From NCBI GenBank assembly GCA_003223995.1, contig QHYA01000163.1, positions 1 to 22,349 of the forward strand: 22,349 bases of DNA, in the 5' to 3' direction. How positions within the stretch are numbered: the stretch's first letter is position 1; each line of letters begins with the position of its first letter. Source of the stretch: Acidobacteriota bacterium (GTDB lineage: Bacteria > Acidobacteriota > Polarisedimenticolia > QHYA01). This document shows positions 21,501 through 22,349 of the stretch, piece after piece. Under the pieces are notes generated by a model that made no database searches, was not told the DNA's origin, and saw only the letters and a program-made list of their open reading frames with translations. The position numbers and the translations under genes are program-made.

Positions 21501-22349
21501 ATGAGGGATGCGCCGGAGATCACGGTCGCGAGCGCCGCCAGGATGAAGCGAAACCGCGACGGTGAGCCGACAAGTCGCTCGCCCAGGCTCGCCGCTTCGC
21601 GGCCCGCCCCCGCGCGACCTGCTGACAGAGCCGTCAACAGCAGCATCAGCGCAGCGGCGGTCAGCGCGAGGGCCGAGGCCTGGAGCGCGAGGCGAGGGGC
21701 CTCGGGCTCCAGAAGCTGAAACCGGATCGGGTTGATGCGGGAAACAGACGGGAGTTGATAGATGAAGCTGATCGCCAGGGCAAGCCCCGCGGCGCCTATC
21801 AAGCCCAATCCGACACGGGTGGACAGATTCAAAGGCGGTTCGAGCAAGATCCCGGCGCGGCCACGCCTCCTCCGGAAAGGGGCTGTGCAGATATGCGCCG
21901 CGATGAGCAGCACGAAGGAGGAGAGGAACAGGTCCGCGGGCGATGAGAGCAGTCCAAACGGAGCCGGGACAGCGAAGGTCTCCGGACTCGCGAAAGACCA
22001 GGCGGCGGCCCGATCTCTCAGAAGCGGCGAGGCGCCGAGGCGGAGCGCGGCGAGAAGCAACAGGAGGACGCAGATTCCCGCCACCGATCCAGGCGGAGAA
22101 AGGGTGCCCTCCGCTGCCCCCAAGGGGCGGGGAAGAGCGAGCAGGGCGGAGATGAGGGCGGAGGCGATGGCCAGCTCGGAGAGAGCCTCGATCCATTCAC
22201 GGAACCGTTCGCTGCGGAAGACCGCGGAAACCGGCTCCACGCGCGCCAGCGCGAGGACCCTTCCATCTCGGTCCCGCAGGGGGACGAGCTTCCCCGCCCC
22301 GGAAGCGCCCCCTGATGTTTCTGCGGGCAGCTCCTCCGTCGTCAGCCGA
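18599..22349 (-). CDS. NtrY-like multi-pass sensor histidine kinase (5' end outside window)
   Basis: A very long sensor kinase. The frame is still open at the right edge, so the GTG at 22240 (1213 residues) is probably internal; at least 1249 residues are encoded. Residues below are numbered from that GTG. There are several hydrophobic helices (about 24-255), a sensor region, further helices at about 510-580 and 773-797, and a HAMP (ISGPIRDLTQATARLAEGDY, about 800-850). A PAS domain follows (TGVISIDPAGYIRTINPAAR, from about 860), then HisKA with His987 in RSIAHEIKNPLTPIQLSAEH and a HATPase (NLIDNALQAMPAGG about 1095, ISDTGEGMDE, TGTGLGMAIARRAVEEHGG). The HisKA and HATPase are of the NtrY type, which normally pairs with an NtrX sigma-54 activator. 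No such gene follows it here. An Ala/Glu/Gly/Pro-rich insert sits at about 600-665. Confidence 0.92.
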   Translation of the reverse strand, partial: RLTTEELPAETSGGASGAGKLVPLRDRDGRVLALARVEPVSAVFRSERFREWIEALSELAIASALISALLALPRPLGAAEGTLSPPGSVAGICVLLLLLAALRLGASPLLRDRAAAWSFASPETFAVPAPFGLLSSPADLFLSSFVLLIAAHICTAPFRRRRGRAGILLEPPLNLSTRVGLGLIGAAGLALAISFIYQLPSVSRINPIRFQLLEPEAPRLALQASALALTAAALMLLLTALSAGRAGAGREAASLGERLVGSPSRFRFILAALATVISGASLIAGGERASRLLVEQNLQRDEIRLENRRDAIIGELLKHAETDPRWSALSSPETHPAGPALAFDYWSRTELAVDGLKSALSVLDRTGHLRSEFTYNLPPGIYKSSPTDPPDSPRTTVREDAYSLLTLRIPLLRGETPLRNGQEIVGRLVVQLSREPDNLTFFMRNDPLVAALFPGGRDPIYDEYLGGEPVMVLYSLDGKVIHSSALRPPSIPTGLRERLGEDSALWGDVEIGGRAHSMYYFLAGKQVAAIGYPAGGWSERLSAFVRFAVLAIAGALALRAGLSLAVAPRASLRAATVGWLDSLRVSYSRRLLAALMLASMLPLLGLSAYIRAQVLNRTSARIETEGITVLETARRLLEDYLEASAAAAEHPGEGGAGETRTVGGEEGHAAEAVRAPGQPASSAGETGRSAEAPEMSETPPARIGDDALFWLSRVVRQELSVFVDGRLAAASRPDLYATGLLSRCLDAEVAQQVLYRRAPYALREQNLGTEKAYFIYAPIDIPDTSQTGVLAVPLTKPQREQRHEADVLGEGLLTATALLGALLAAIAFATSRRISGPIRDLTQATARLAEGDYSVRLPVKTKDETGMMVDSFNKMAKALEGQRRDLRRRADYIEKILLNATTGVISIDPAGYIRTINPAARLMLDLGEDAGSSPLPELFRARAGLEPVAGLLEEAASAGDAKIEREVDLPAGPENRRLRCVILPLREEETGNPGRIVLLEDLTEIVRSNRLAAWAEMARSIAHEIKNPLTPIQLSAEHLLRLHREADPSLGRVLEECVSAILAQVRELREISAEFSSYASLPALQPRPADAAAVVRESLHPYRASPPPRVRIEEDYGPAPAVLIDPRVLRRALVNLIDNALQAMPAGGTLRVRVAEEPPGSVKIEISDTGEGMDEATLGRMFEPYFSTRATGTGLGMAIARRAVEEHGGTLTARSRPGSGTVMTITLPASTTEPARRTGPVAAPTKSAS

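Noticed and set aside
1..22349. Mobile element, prophage, CRISPR or integrated island signatures
   Set aside because: No transposase, integrase, regularly spaced repeats, tRNA-flanked direct repeats or abrupt base-composition change were seen; the toxin-antitoxin pair is the only accessory-type module.

Overview
This is a GC-rich window (estimated by eye at about 65%) from a Gram-negative-type bacterium. The evidence for that type is lipoprotein and secretory signal peptides, a periplasmic-sensor kinase with Reg_prop blades, an NtrY-like kinase and a fused AroD-AroE. This gene content, together with a secreted propeller protein ending in a Cys-containing C-terminal module, reminds me of Acidobacteriota or a neighbouring phylum. 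That is an inference from style, not a phylogenetic result. No rRNA, tRNA, CRISPR array, insertion sequence or prophage is visible, and no gene-free stretch exceeds 300 bases. 

Layout, left half (1-7002). The 3' end of priA converges on selD. The selD gene is the most notable in the window: reading upstream of its obvious ORF, through an in-frame TGA, gives a complete SelD N-terminus with selenocysteine at the catalytic position, an SD-preceded GTG start and a SECIS-like hairpin just after the TGA. selD is divergent from a single-chain AroD-AroE enzyme. Next come a Phd/YefM-type antitoxin plus PIN toxin pair with an operator-like palindrome, a small lipoprotein, trpF, a DAHP synthase (aroF type with an N-terminal regulatory domain) and a short helical protein. 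AroF, AroDE and TrpF belong to the shikimate and tryptophan routes, so this side is partly an aromatic amino acid neighbourhood interrupted by a toxin-antitoxin module. 

Layout, right half (7021-22349, all minus strand). A probable operon encodes a beta-carbonic-anhydrase-like protein with an extra C-terminal domain, an NfeD/YuaF-like membrane protein and a flotillin. Behind it lie a 5'-truncated PIN-domain remnant and an N-acyl-D-amino-acid deacylase-type amidohydrolase. A secreted repeat protein follows, then an OmpR/PhoB-type response regulator and its cognate Reg_prop sensor kinase. The kinase gene is split by a frameshift at a triple GACG repeat. A second small lipoprotein and a very long NtrY-like histidine kinase, open at the right edge, complete the window. 

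Promoter-like elements are visible before selD, the antitoxin and the amidohydrolase. In the last two the -10 box lies exactly 6 nt before the ATG and no Shine-Dalgarno is seen, which suggests leaderless transcripts.
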